Positions 44,499 through 54,028 of a stretch of DNA of 64,000 bases are shown piece by piece. The first letter of the stretch is position 1. Each line of letters begins with the position of its first letter. The notes under the pieces are model-generated. The model had not been told where the DNA came from. It did not search any database and saw only the letters and a list, made by a program, of their open reading frames with translations. A program made the position numbers and the translations under genes. The DNA is from Verrucomicrobiia bacterium (GTDB taxonomy: Bacteria > Verrucomicrobiota > Verrucomicrobiia > Limisphaerales > UBA11358). The stretch covers positions 1-64,000 of the forward strand of contig JARLJW010000092.1 in the NCBI GenBank assembly GCA_031290985.1, read 5' to 3'.

Positions 44499-46307
44499 AT
44501 GATGAAACCCTCGAACCTGCCGCCTGCGGCCCGGGATAAAACCAGCTACAATCGCTTTCTGCTGTTGGTCGCGGGCCTCGGCGGTCTGCTGTATGGCGTG
44601 GATGTTGGCATCATTGCCGGCGCGCTGCCCTATTTGGAGGCGACCTTCAAAGACGCGGCCTCCGGGCAGACGCTAAATGCCGGCCAACTTTCCTTCATCG
44701 TGGCCGCGGTGTTGCTCGGCAGCGTCATTTCGACCTTGTTCGCCGGCATTTTGGCGGACTTTTTCGGCCGGAAAAAATTGATGTCCGCCAGCGGCATCCT
44801 GTTTGTGATCAGCATTCCGATGATCGCGCTGGCGCACGGCTACTGGCCGCTGGTTTTTGGCCGGCTCCTCCAAGGCATCAGCGGCGGACTGATTGGCGTG
44901 GTCATTCCGCTCTATCTGGCCGAATGTCTCGGCGCGGCCAATCGCGGCAAGGGAACGGGGGTGTTTCAATGGTTGCTGACGCTCGGAATTGTTGCGGCGG
45001 CCCTGATCGCCATGTATTTCAGCTATCAGGTTGACGCGGTGAAGGCGTTGCACGACCCCCAGAAATTCTTTGCGTTCCAAGATCACGCCTGGCGCAGCAT
45101 CTTCTGGGTGTCCCTGCCGCCGGGAATTCTGTTCGTCCTGGGCAGCTTCCTGGTCGCCGAATCGCCGCGCTGGCTGTTTCGCCGCGGCCGCAAAGACGCC
45201 GCGCTCGCCGCGCTGTTGCGTTCCCGCAGCGACGAACAGGCCGCCCTGGAATTGCGCGAAATGGCGGCCGCCATCGCCGCGGAAAAAGCCAAAACTTCCA
45301 CCGGCGGGAAAATCACGGGCTCCCTGCTGAGTCGTAAATACGTAATTCCATTTGTGCTGGCCTGCGTGATTCTTGCCTGCAACCAGGCCACCGGCGTGAA
45401 CTCCGTGATCGGCTACAACCCGACCATCCTTTTTCAGGCCGGTCTGAGCGATCTGCAATCGCACTGGGGCTATGTGATCCTCACCACGATCAATTTCGTC
45501 TGCACCATTTTGGGCGTGATGCTGGTGGACCGGAAGGGGCGCAAGTTTCTGCTCGCGCTCGGCAGCGGCGGCATCATTGTGTCTTTGCTCGGTGCCGGAC
45601 TGCTGTTCCATGACTCCGAAAAATCCCGCGTGGATGTGAGGGACGCGGTGCAGCGGCTGGCCACCGTCGACCAGAAGGTTGCGCTGACCTTTGATGCGGC
45701 CACGGCCGCCACTCTGCTGGGCGGTCAGGCCGCCGCCGGTTTGGCGCACCCCAAAAATCTCGTGGTGATCTATTCCTACGGTGACTTCCGCGCCGCCACC
45801 GCCGTCAGACGTTCGGATGACCCGGACCAAACGCCCGTTGAAATCACCCGCGCCGGCTGTCTGCCGCCCAACCAGGTGGCGGCCTTCTTTCAGAACCCGT
45901 TTGCGAGCCTGGACGCGGCCAGACAGGCGCCCTTAAAAATTGAAAGCGCGCTTGTCAGCACCGTGCCGTCCGAGAAAAATGGCTGGCTGGTCGCTGGCTG
46001 CATGTTTACGTTCATGGCCTTCTTCGCCTTGGGGCCCGGCGTCTGCGTCTGGCTGGCGCTTTCCGAGTTGATGCCCACGCGCATCCGCTCGAATGGCATG
46101 AGCATCGCGCTGCTCATCAATCAGGCCGTCTCGACCATTATCGCGGCCCTGTTCCTGCCGACCGTTGGCAAATACGGCTACGGCACGCTGTTTTTCGTCT
46201 TTGCCGGTTGCACCATCGTCTATTTTATCACCGCGACATTTTTCCTGCCCGAGACGAAAGGCAAGACCCTCGAAGAAATTGAAGCGTATTTTGAGACGGG
46301 CAAGTGA
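44499..46307 (+). CDS. MFS sugar porter with a large insertion after TM9
   Basis: The 602-residue protein has the sugar-porter signatures: GLLYGVDVGIIAGALPYLE in TM1, DFFGRKK in loop 2-3, AESPRWLFRRGR at the central loop, QATGVNSVIGY in TM7, DRKGRKFLL in loop 8-9 and LPETKGKTLEEIE at the C-terminus. It should import a monosaccharide or a small glycoside by proton symport. It is clearly longer than the usual 460-500 residues: about 120 residues (about 372-492, from HDSEKSRVDV to PSEKNG) are inserted between TM9 and TM10, which would face the periplasm. Eukaryotic class III GLUTs and HMIT also have a long loop 9-10. It is the last gene of the intracellular sugar module. Confidence 0.9.
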   Translation: MMKPSNLPPAARDKTSYNRFLLLVAGLGGLLYGVDVGIIAGALPYLEATFKDAASGQTLNAGQLSFIVAAVLLGSVISTLFAGILADFFGRKKLMSASGILFVISIPMIALAHGYWPLVFGRLLQGISGGLIGVVIPLYLAECLGAANRGKGTGVFQWLLTLGIVAAALIAMYFSYQVDAVKALHDPQKFFAFQDHAWRSIFWVSLPPGILFVLGSFLVAESPRWLFRRGRKDAALAALLRSRSDEQAALELREMAAAIAAEKAKTSTGGKITGSLLSRKYVIPFVLACVILACNQATGVNSVIGYNPTILFQAGLSDLQSHWGYVILTTINFVCTILGVMLVDRKGRKFLLALGSGGIIVSLLGAGLLFHDSEKSRVDVRDAVQRLATVDQKVALTFDAATAATLLGGQAAAGLAHPKNLVVIYSYGDFRAATAVRRSDDPDQTPVEITRAGCLPPNQVAAFFQNPFASLDAARQAPLKIESALVSTVPSEKNGWLVAGCMFTFMAFFALGPGVCVWLALSELMPTRIRSNGMSIALLINQAVSTIIAALFLPTVGKYGYGTLFFVFAGCTIVYFITATFFLPETKGKTLEEIEAYFETGK

Positions 46308-46764
46308 TTCATTTAAACGGGATCAGCTATTTAGGAGGGAAGCCTTGGACGGAAACCGCGCGCGTCATTTCTTGCTCCTCGCAAATCACAACAGTTTCAT
46401 CAATGTGTTCGGCCACCCGGGCGAAGCACGCGAGGACCGCAGGACCGCATATTGCCAGGTTGAACCCATCGCGGATCAGGAGAAATGGAAATTTCGTAAC
46501 CGAACTTCCGGCATTGTTGTTGTGTGGCTAATTTAGCAATGAGACTTTGCGCCCACGGCAAACAGTGTTAAGTGACCGATCTTCATGAGGCAGCGGCAGC
46601 GCAGTCTTCCCTGCAATTTAATCTAGTAATCGGGAAATTATAAGCACTGCCACGGAATATCCGACTCCAGCAAACTTTGACAAAGGGTTTGCGCGGCAAA
46701 AAATGATAACTTGAAAATTAAGGCACTGTCTCGGCTTGTCTTGGCTTGAGGAAAGGTGATTCAT
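46308..46764. other. 457-bp non-coding gap before the second kinase
   Basis: I see no supported gene here. The right half is richer in A+T. A TTGACA box at 46677-46682 is followed by a GATAAC at 46705-46710, but the 22-bp gap is too long for a standard promoter. A strong Shine-Dalgarno-like GAGGAAAGG lies at 46748-46756. The gap separates the sugar-import module from the second kinase/regulator block and probably holds the kinase promoter. Confidence 0.5.
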
Positions 46765-49700
46765 ATGCAAGTTTGGTGGCAAATGCACCTCAACCACGCA
46801 CCCGTGATCAAGATGCTCTTGTGCGTTCTTCCGCTTTTGTTTTTGTCAACCGCCGTGGCCGAAGTTTCCTCCTCGTCGGATGATTATGTGGTGCAAGTGT
46901 GGGACGTGGATTCAGGCTTGCCGCACAGCACGGTGACAGGCGTGGTGCAGACACCGGATGGATACATCTGGATTGGCACCTTGCACGGCGGGCTGGCCCG
47001 CTTTGACGGTTCGCACTTTGTCAATTTCCATCCAGGCAATACGCCACAACTCAGTTCAATTGAAGTTTTTAAGCTGTTGGTGGACGATGATGGAACACTT
47101 TGGATTGGCAGCACAGATGGCAGCGTGGTTTCCTGCCGGAATGGAAAATTTTGCTTTGAATTCTTGGGGGCGAATGCGGCGGCAAGTTGGCTAAGTGGAG
47201 TGGTGTCATTGCCAGGCAGCCCGGTGATCCTTTCGTCCGTATCCGGCTGGCTATTTTCTCGCGTGCCCAACACCGGCACAAATGAATGGAAGACTTTCCA
47301 GACGCCTGATTTCGGGGGCCCGCAGATGCCTAATTTCGGGGGGGATCCGTGTGCCGGGAATGACGGGGCGATTTGGTATCGCACGGCGGCCGGCCATCTG
47401 GCCAAAATCGTGGCGGGCAAGATAATCCCGCTTGAAAATCCGCCGGGGCTGCGCAGTCCCAATGTAAATTCGCTGCGAAAAGATGATTGGGGGCGGATCT
47501 GGGTGGGCACCGACCAGGAGATTGCGGTTTGGGATGGCAATTCGTTCACGGATATGACTCCGACCAACGGGGACCCAAATCTGACGATTCGCGACATCGC
47601 CACCTGCCATGACGGTTCTTTGTGGGTGCGGACCGATGACAAATTAAGAAAATGTTTCAACCGGGAATGGCTGGCTGAAGCGCGGCCGTGGGAAGGCAGC
47701 TTTTCACCGTCAATACGCGCGCTCCGGATGTTTGCCGACAGCAGTGGTGGCGTGTGGGTGATACACTATGGCCAAGGACTCTGGCATGTTGACAGCGCGG
47801 GGCATGTTTCCCGAATTGGCGAGCCGCAGGGGTTGCCCACTGAATTCATCGAGAGTTGGTGCGAAGATCGCGAAGGAAACTTTTGGGTTGGACTGCGTGA
47901 AGGGGGGGTGGCCTGCATTCGTTCGCGGATCTTTCATGTGATTCAGCCAGCGGCCGGTTGGGCGAATAAATCAATCCGCTCAATCTGTGAAGATGCCGAT
48001 GGTGCAATGTGGTTTGGTGTGGCTGGACCGACGGTATCACGCTGGCTTGGCGGCGAGTTTGCCGGTTTCACGCCACCGGCGGAACAGTTCCCAGGTACTG
48101 AGACTGCGGTGCTTCCTGATGGGCCGGGCCGCATGTGGTTTGGCACCGTGCGAAATGGTCTGTGGCTGCTCGAACAAGGCGAATTTAAACGCCCGTTTCC
48201 GTCCGGTGACATTGGAACCGTAGTGCGCTGTTTGTGTCGTGACCATGCTGGTGCATTGTGGATCGGCAGCGAATTTGGTTTGTTCTGCTGGGACAAAGGC
48301 GTGCTCAAACGATTCGGCTCCGCCGATGGCTTGTCTGCCGATTGCTGCGTGTTATCAATTGCGGAAGACAAGGCTGGCGATATCTGGATTGGAACCCAGG
48401 CCGGTGAATTGTGCCGGGGGCATCTGGGGAAATTTCAATTATTTCGTCCAGCGGATTCGCCGGCCGGCCTCGTGAAAACGGATGCTAAAACAGCTCTGCA
48501 TGGTCGGGAATGGTTCTGGACGCTGCATTTTGATGATGAAGGCATGCTCTGGATCGGCACTTTGGGCGGGGGACTTTTACGATTCAATGACGGCCATTTT
48601 ACACGTTTCACGGGCCGGGATGGCCTGCCGAACGAGCACGTCAGCCAAATCTTGGAGGATGATCATGGCCAGCTTTGGCTGGGCACGCGGGCCGGTATTT
48701 CGCGAGTCAGCAAACGTGCATTGACAAGCTTTGCCAACGGGGGCAACGAGCCGATCAATTTTATAACTTACGGCCGAAGTGACGGCCTGCCGACGATTGA
48801 ATGTTCTGGCGGGATCCAGCCGGCCTGCTGGCGAAGCCGTGATGGGCGGCTATGGTTTTCAACCACCAAAGGCCCGGTTTGGGTTAACCCGTCGGGATTG
48901 CGGTTCAACCATGTCCCGCCCCCGGTGCGGCTGGAAGAGGTGTTGCTGGATGGAAACCTTCTCACGAGCGACACTGACTCGTCCGTTCGGCCTGGGCTGC
49001 ACCTGCCCGGCCAAATAAGCATCCCTCCCGGCCGGCATTACCTTGAATTTAAGTTCACCGCGTTGAGTTTCATTTCGCCTGACAAGGTCAAATTTCAGTG
49101 GCGGCTTGGTGGCTTGGAGAAGGATTGGGTCGATGGCGGCAACCGGCGCTCGGTCAGCTATAGTTTTCTTCAGGCGGGCAAGTATCAGTTTGAAGTCCGG
49201 GCTTGTAACAACGATGGCGTCTGGAACCAGATGGAATCCTCGGTGGCACTCATGGTGCTTCCATATTTTTGGGAGACCTGGTGGTTTAAGATTGCCGTGA
49301 CGGGCTTTAGTTTGCTGGTTTGTCTTGGCCTGGTGTTGGGCTGGCAACGCCGGCGATACCGCGTGCGCATGCAGGCCATGGCGCGCCAGCATGAGCTTGA
49401 ACGCGAGCGGACGCGCATTGCCCGCGATATTCACGACCAGATCGGTGCGAACCTGACCAAAATAGGAATGCAGACCTCCATGCTGGAACGCGACGCCAAC
49501 GTGATGGCCGTCAGCCAGCCGCTTGTACAGGGCGTGGCGGAGAGCACGCGCGAAATGGTTCGAACCATGGATGAAATTGTCTGGGCCATCAATCCGCACA
49601 ACGATACTTTGGAAAATTCAATCAATTACCTCATCCAATATACGCGCGGTTTTTTGCGTCCCGCGAACATCCAGTACAAACTGGAGGTGCCGGTGGATTT

Positions 49701-50040
49701 GCCGGATGTGCCGCTGACGGCGGAAATTCGGCACAATCTCTTTATGGCGTTCAAGGAAGGGTTGAACAACGCAGTCAAACATGGCCATCCGCGCCACATC
49801 GTCATCACGCTGGCCCTGGAGGCGCGGCAAATGCAGCTCTCGGTGGAGGACGATGGTTGCGGTTTTGCGCTGGAAACGAACCGGATCGCCGCAGACGGTT
49901 TGGGCAACATGCGGCAACGGCTGGTCGCCGTTGGGGGGCGTTGCGAAATTAAAAGTGCTCCCGGCCAGGGCACCCATGTCATTTTTGAACTGCCGCTGCC
50001 GGCTGCACGTTGCCAGGCTACGCATATTGATGCGTATTGA
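46765..50040 (+). CDS. Second beta-propeller sensor histidine kinase
   Basis: I choose ATG 46765 because AAAGG ends 8 bp before it; the in-frame GTG at 46756 lies inside that ribosome site. The 1091-residue protein has a signal/anchor segment (MLLCVLPLLFLSTAVAE), propeller repeats from about 41 to 712 (DSGLPHSTVTGVVQTPDGYI, WIGTLHGGLARFDG), a Y_Y_Y domain (about 765-832), one membrane helix (about 837-860), H890 in RDIHDQIGANLTK and an HATPase domain (EGLNNAVKHG, DDGCGF, GLGNMRQRL). The layout matches the kinase at 28327, so the two arose from a common ancestor but may sense different products. The regulator starts 9 bp after its stop. The last codons overlap an inverted repeat (50019-50036). 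Confidence 0.9.
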   Translation: MQVWWQMHLNHAPVIKMLLCVLPLLFLSTAVAEVSSSSDDYVVQVWDVDSGLPHSTVTGVVQTPDGYIWIGTLHGGLARFDGSHFVNFHPGNTPQLSSIEVFKLLVDDDGTLWIGSTDGSVVSCRNGKFCFEFLGANAAASWLSGVVSLPGSPVILSSVSGWLFSRVPNTGTNEWKTFQTPDFGGPQMPNFGGDPCAGNDGAIWYRTAAGHLAKIVAGKIIPLENPPGLRSPNVNSLRKDDWGRIWVGTDQEIAVWDGNSFTDMTPTNGDPNLTIRDIATCHDGSLWVRTDDKLRKCFNREWLAEARPWEGSFSPSIRALRMFADSSGGVWVIHYGQGLWHVDSAGHVSRIGEPQGLPTEFIESWCEDREGNFWVGLREGGVACIRSRIFHVIQPAAGWANKSIRSICEDADGAMWFGVAGPTVSRWLGGEFAGFTPPAEQFPGTETAVLPDGPGRMWFGTVRNGLWLLEQGEFKRPFPSGDIGTVVRCLCRDHAGALWIGSEFGLFCWDKGVLKRFGSADGLSADCCVLSIAEDKAGDIWIGTQAGELCRGHLGKFQLFRPADSPAGLVKTDAKTALHGREWFWTLHFDDEGMLWIGTLGGGLLRFNDGHFTRFTGRDGLPNEHVSQILEDDHGQLWLGTRAGISRVSKRALTSFANGGNEPINFITYGRSDGLPTIECSGGIQPACWRSRDGRLWFSTTKGPVWVNPSGLRFNHVPPPVRLEEVLLDGNLLTSDTDSSVRPGLHLPGQISIPPGRHYLEFKFTALSFISPDKVKFQWRLGGLEKDWVDGGNRRSVSYSFLQAGKYQFEVRACNNDGVWNQMESSVALMVLPYFWETWWFKIAVTGFSLLVCLGLVLGWQRRRYRVRMQAMARQHELERERTRIARDIHDQIGANLTKIGMQTSMLERDANVMAVSQPLVQGVAESTREMVRTMDEIVWAINPHNDTLENSINYLIQYTRGFLRPANIQYKLEVPVDLPDVPLTAEIRHNLFMAFKEGLNNAVKHGHPRHIVITLALEARQMQLSVEDDGCGFALETNRIAADGLGNMRQRLVAVGGRCEIKSAPGQGTHVIFELPLPAARCQATHIDAY
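50019..50036 (+). promoter_or_regulatory. Inverted repeat TACGCAT-N4-ATGCGTA, copy 1
   Basis: TACGCAT (50019-50025), ATTG and ATGCGTA (50030-50036) form perfect 7-bp arms. The site lies in the last codons of the kinase gene, 13 bp before the regulator's start. The same arms recur at 50778, and in both copies the sequence continues TTG. It may be an autoregulatory site of the NarL-type regulator. Confidence 0.45.
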
Positions 50041-50049
50041 TTTGCCAGT

Positions 50050-50760
50050 ATGAAGCCTCATTCTAAACGTGTGATCATCGGTGAATTGCCAAATGTTCCC
50101 GCCGTGCCGGCTCGCCCCAGTCAAACACATTCGATTGTCCGCGTGGCGATTGTGGAGGATGATGAATGGCTGCGATCAAGTCTTGTCTCTCAAATCAACG
50201 GCGCCGCCGGGTTTGAGTGCCTCGGTTCCTTCCGTTCGGCAGAATTGGCGCTGCAGCACATTCCCGCTTTGAAACCGGACGTGGTTTTGATGGATATCAA
50301 CCTGCCCGGTTTGGACGGCGTTCAGTGTGTCCGCCAGCTCAAGGAGATTTGCCCGAAGGTTCAATTTCTGATGCTCACGGTTTATGAGGAGAGCGAGCGC
50401 ATTTTCAACTCGCTCCAGGCCGGCGCCCGCGGGTATCTGCTCAAACGCACCGCGATGGAGGAATTGCTCAACGCCATCCTGCAGGTGATGGACGGGGGCA
50501 CGCCGCTGACCGATCATATTGCCCGCAAGATCGTGCATTACTTCAACCAGTTGGGCGAACGGGCCTCCACCCTTGAGTCGCTGTCGCCGCGCGAGACCAA
50601 AGTCTTGGAAGCGCTCGCCCGGGGCTTCAGTTACAAAGAGGCTGCGGATTCGCTGACGTTGAGCATTAATACAATTCGGATGAATGTGCGGCACATTTAC
50701 CATAAGTTGCACGTTCACTCGCGGGCCGAAGCGGTGGCGAAATACCTGGCCCGTCGCTGA
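50050..50760 (+). CDS. NarL/FixJ-type response regulator, partner of the second kinase
   Basis: The 236-residue protein has about 28 extra N-terminal residues, then a receiver domain with the EDDE pocket (residues 36-39), phosphoacceptor D82 in LMDINLPGLDG, T in MLTVYEESER and K in YLLKRTA. The LuxR-type helix-turn-helix follows (LSPRETKVLEALARG, EAADSLTLSINTIRMNVRH, YHKLHVHSRAEAVAKYL). It starts 9 bp after the kinase gene, so the two are translated together. Perfect TACGCAT-N4-ATGCGTA dyads lie on both sides of the gene (50019 and 50778), a likely hint of its binding site; the first three bases TAC and the inverted heptamer layout recall NarL-family sites, though those usually have a 2-bp spacer. 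Confidence 0.9.
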   Translation: MKPHSKRVIIGELPNVPAVPARPSQTHSIVRVAIVEDDEWLRSSLVSQINGAAGFECLGSFRSAELALQHIPALKPDVVLMDINLPGLDGVQCVRQLKEICPKVQFLMLTVYEESERIFNSLQAGARGYLLKRTAMEELLNAILQVMDGGTPLTDHIARKIVHYFNQLGERASTLESLSPRETKVLEALARGFSYKEAADSLTLSINTIRMNVRHIYHKLHVHSRAEAVAKYLARR

Positions 50761-50777
50761 TTCTTCGCTGGCGGCCT

Positions 50778-50797
50778 ATACGCATCATCATGCGTAT
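50778..50797 (+). promoter_or_regulatory. Inverted repeat TACGCAT-N4-ATGCGTA, copy 2
   Basis: ATACGCAT (50778-50785), CATC and ATGCGTAT (50790-50797) form perfect 8-bp arms in the gap after the regulator gene and 153 bp before the next gene at 50951. As a hairpin it could end transcription; as a dyad it could be the regulator's target site for the secreted-protein gene. The repeated sequence, not just the symmetry, favours a binding site. Confidence 0.5.
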
Positions 50798-50950
50798 TGT
50801 TGATTCCACCGAGTCAAGATAGGTTCTTCCACGACCCAACCAAGCATGAGCCGAAAGCTGATTAATAAGTTTGCTTGGGCAGGCAAATGATCGGTTGTCG
50901 GTGCATAGAGTTGCCTGCAAAGGCACGCAAAAGCTAAACCTCCAAAAGTC

Positions 50951-53900
50951 ATGAATGGAATTATAATGAACTCCCCACGCAACCCCCAAATTAAATTTGT
51001 GGCCAGCCTTTTTTTACTGGCCTTGATGCTATGCGTTAGTTCCGCCCCGGCGGCACTGGTCATCACAGGCGACACGGTCAGCAACGCCAGCGGAGCCGTA
51101 CCCCCTTGGACGGTGGCCACCAACAGTCTGATTGCCGGGATGCTTCCAAGCGCCAGTGATACGCCGGGAAATTTTCAGCAAAGCTATGGCCCTTACGGGA
51201 CCATTATTGGCCTTCCCGCACTGACGGATGGCGTGCTGCCTGGGTGCGGCGCGACCTACGGCGGCAGCGCCCAGTATGCCACCTGTGGCTATGATCATGG
51301 CGGAGGCCAGTGGCTGATCTACACGCTGCCGGCTGCCGCTCATGGCTACGACATCACCAACATCACCACGTTTACTACTTGGGGAGACCAGGCCGTTTGC
51401 GGGGAAGCCTATGCCGTTTCTTATTCTACTGCCGATAATCCCACCGCCTTCATATTTTTGGGCAATGTGTATTATCAGCCCAATGGCAGTGGCGGCATGG
51501 CTAATCGGGTGCAGTGTACCGATTCGCTGGGCGGGACGATTGCGCCGAACGCGGCGGCCATCAAATTGGATTTTTTGATGCCCACGTCGGCCCTGGGGGT
51601 CAATGCTTACACTGAAATTACGGTGCAGGGGACGCCGGCGGCGGCGGTGACGGCCGTGGCGATGACCTCCAGCAACATCGACCAGGCTGGCACGTTCGAT
51701 CCCAGTTCCACTTGGCCCGTTGAAAGCCCCAGTCTGATTGCCGGGATGTTGCCCAGTGCCTCCACCGGTAACCCGGCGTTGGGTGGTGGTGCTGGTGGTG
51801 GCGGCTTCCCGGTGCTGACCGATGGGGCTTTGGGACTAACTGGCGACTCTACTACCGTGGCCTCATTGGGGAGTGGCAGTAGTGGGCCGTGCTCATCTCT
51901 GACCTATACGCTCACCAACTCCGCCAACGGAAGCGACCTCACCAACATTGTGGTCTATACCGCTTGGGGGGATTACGGTCGGGACGGGCAGGCTTATAGT
52001 ATTTCGTATTCGACGGTCTCGGCACCGACGACCTTCATTCGCTTGACTGGGGCGGATTTCAATCCCGTGCTGGCTGCAAACAACGATAGTTCGGCCTGCC
52101 GGGTTAGCTTTAGCCCTTCCACCGGGGTGCTGGCCCATAATGTTTACCGGGTGAAATTCGATTTTCCGCAACCCGACAGCCTCGATTATGGCGCTGGATC
52201 CTATCAGGAAATCATCATCCAGGGGACAAACTCGTTGCCGCCACCCGTGCCGCCGTCGCCTTATTTGGTGCAAGACACGGTGCCGGTTTATGCCCAAACC
52301 GTCGTGGGCGATCAGGTTGTCTTCACCGCCGTCTACAGTAATTCGCCACCGGCCAACCAGCAATGGCTGTTTATCAGTGGCGGCGTGACCAACATCATTT
52401 CCGGCGCCACGGGCCCGACGCTCACGCTCAATAATGTGCAGTTGACCAATAGCGGATCCTACACTTTGAAGGCCGTCAATGCGACCAATGGCGCGGCCGC
52501 CCCCTCCTATAGCACATTGGCCACGCTCACTGTCGCGACCAACGGATTGGTGCCGGTCCGCAATATTCTGACCACGGTGTCCAGTCAGACCTCGGACGGC
52601 ACGGGCTTTGTCCCAAGTTGGCCGTTGGCCACGAACAGCCTGTTGGCTGGTTTGGCCACCACCACTGAAGTAGGAGATTTTACACAGTCCGGAGCCAGCA
52701 GCGGAACCGCCGTGTTGACTGATGGCATCATTGGGCCGGTGAGCGCTGACCCCGGCTGGGAATCCCTTTTTACCACGGCTGGCTTAAACTGGAATGGTAC
52801 CGGCGGCCAATCGCTGATTTATACGCTTCCGGCCAACGCTTATGGCTATAACCTCACAAATATAACTGTTTTCAGCGGCTGGGAAAACAACACGCGTGAC
52901 GCACAATCCTATAATGTGTCTTATGCCACCGCGGATAATCCGACGTCATTCATTTCGTTGGGAACCGTTGAAATTAATCCGTCGATGCTCAACTATCCTA
53001 CCGCCAACCGGGTCATGCTGACCGCCGCTACTGGCACCGTCATCGCCCCCAATGTGGCGGCGTTGAGGTTCGACTTTAGTGCTCCATTTGTGGAGAACGG
53101 CTATGCCGGTTATATGGAAATCACGGCGCAAGGGCCGGCTGCCACGACAGTGACCGCCCCGCCCCTTCTCATAATGACGGACACCCAGCCTAATCTTCCC
53201 GCCGCCACCGCTCCCACGTGGACGATTGAAACGAACAGCCTGATTGCAGGGCGATTGCCCAGCAGCGTCGGGCCGGGCAGTTTTACGGCTGATGGCATGG
53301 TAGGGGGGCCGGCCAATCTCACCGATGGAACTTTTGGATCTGCTGACGCGAAGTCGTCGTATGCATCTTGCGGGTATGGAGAATACTCCCCCGGACAGAC
53401 GGCCATACAGTCGCTGACCTACACGCTCACCAATGCGACTCTCACCAATATCGTGGTTTACTCCGGTTGGACGGATTTCGGCCGGCAGGGCCAGTTCTAC
53501 GATGTATATTATTCCACAATATCCGCCCCCACAACCTTTGTGCTGTTGACGAGCATTTGGTTGAATTCACCGTTTGTATTCGGCGGGGCCAATGCCCACC
53601 GGGTGGACATCAGCACCTCGACGGGCGCGGCGCTGGCCACCAATGTCGCCGCCGTGAAGTTTGACTTTGCGCCGCAATCTGACGCCAACATTGACTACGG
53701 CTTTTCGGGCTATGCGGAATTAGTCTTGCAAGGCACCAATCAGCCGGGGGCAGTTGTTCCCGTGCTGCCGACGCTGTCGAATCCGGCTGTCTCCGGTGGC
53801 AGCTTGATCCTGAAGGGCACGGGCGGCACGCCGGCGGGTTACTCCTACACCTGGCTGACCGCGACCAACTTGACCACCCCGTTGACCAATTGGACGGTCA

Positions 53901-53998
53901 GCGTCAGTGGCACGTTGGATGGCGCGGGCAATTTGTCGAACGCCATCCCGATCAATGTCACCAACCCTGCCAGTTTCTTTAAATTGCGCATGCCCTGA
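50951..53998 (+). CDS. Secreted protein with four copies of a ~190-residue repeat domain
   Basis: The 1015-residue protein has a signal peptide (FVASLFLLALMLCVSSAPA). Four units of about 190 residues (about 37-230, 230-425, 533-730, 733-930) share SLIAGxLPS near the start, LTDGxxG, a central IYTLP/TYTLT, YxxTNIxxxxxWxDxxRxGQxYxVxYST, PTxFIxL and a closing AxxFDFxxP...YxEIxxQGT. This looks like a galactose-binding/discoidin-type beta-sandwich, but I cannot name the family. An Ig-like domain (about 430-530) lies in the middle and the tail ends SFFKLRMP. Two more copies of the unit form the N-terminus of the esterase at 56937. It probably binds glycan at the surface. It follows the second kinase/regulator pair and the dyad at 50778, so it is a candidate target of that regulator. 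Confidence 0.7.
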   Translation: MNGIIMNSPRNPQIKFVASLFLLALMLCVSSAPAALVITGDTVSNASGAVPPWTVATNSLIAGMLPSASDTPGNFQQSYGPYGTIIGLPALTDGVLPGCGATYGGSAQYATCGYDHGGGQWLIYTLPAAAHGYDITNITTFTTWGDQAVCGEAYAVSYSTADNPTAFIFLGNVYYQPNGSGGMANRVQCTDSLGGTIAPNAAAIKLDFLMPTSALGVNAYTEITVQGTPAAAVTAVAMTSSNIDQAGTFDPSSTWPVESPSLIAGMLPSASTGNPALGGGAGGGGFPVLTDGALGLTGDSTTVASLGSGSSGPCSSLTYTLTNSANGSDLTNIVVYTAWGDYGRDGQAYSISYSTVSAPTTFIRLTGADFNPVLAANNDSSACRVSFSPSTGVLAHNVYRVKFDFPQPDSLDYGAGSYQEIIIQGTNSLPPPVPPSPYLVQDTVPVYAQTVVGDQVVFTAVYSNSPPANQQWLFISGGVTNIISGATGPTLTLNNVQLTNSGSYTLKAVNATNGAAAPSYSTLATLTVATNGLVPVRNILTTVSSQTSDGTGFVPSWPLATNSLLAGLATTTEVGDFTQSGASSGTAVLTDGIIGPVSADPGWESLFTTAGLNWNGTGGQSLIYTLPANAYGYNLTNITVFSGWENNTRDAQSYNVSYATADNPTSFISLGTVEINPSMLNYPTANRVMLTAATGTVIAPNVAALRFDFSAPFVENGYAGYMEITAQGPAATTVTAPPLLIMTDTQPNLPAATAPTWTIETNSLIAGRLPSSVGPGSFTADGMVGGPANLTDGTFGSADAKSSYASCGYGEYSPGQTAIQSLTYTLTNATLTNIVVYSGWTDFGRQGQFYDVYYSTISAPTTFVLLTSIWLNSPFVFGGANAHRVDISTSTGAALATNVAAVKFDFAPQSDANIDYGFSGYAELVLQGTNQPGAVVPVLPTLSNPAVSGGSLILKGTGGTPAGYSYTWLTATNLTTPLTNWTVSVSGTLDGAGNLSNAIPINVTNPASFFKLRMP

Positions 53999-54028
53999 GG
54001 TGACAGAACCGGGAGAACAAGGCAGCCG

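Noticed and set aside
46520-46545. A possible fourth operator copy (TGTGGC-TAATTTAGCAATGAGAC)
   Set aside because: Only the left arm matches. The right arm and the TGACA box are missing.
46677-46710. TTGACA with a downstream GATAAC as a promoter for the second kinase
   Set aside because: The 22-bp spacer is too long for a standard sigma-70 promoter; I mention it only in the description of the gap.
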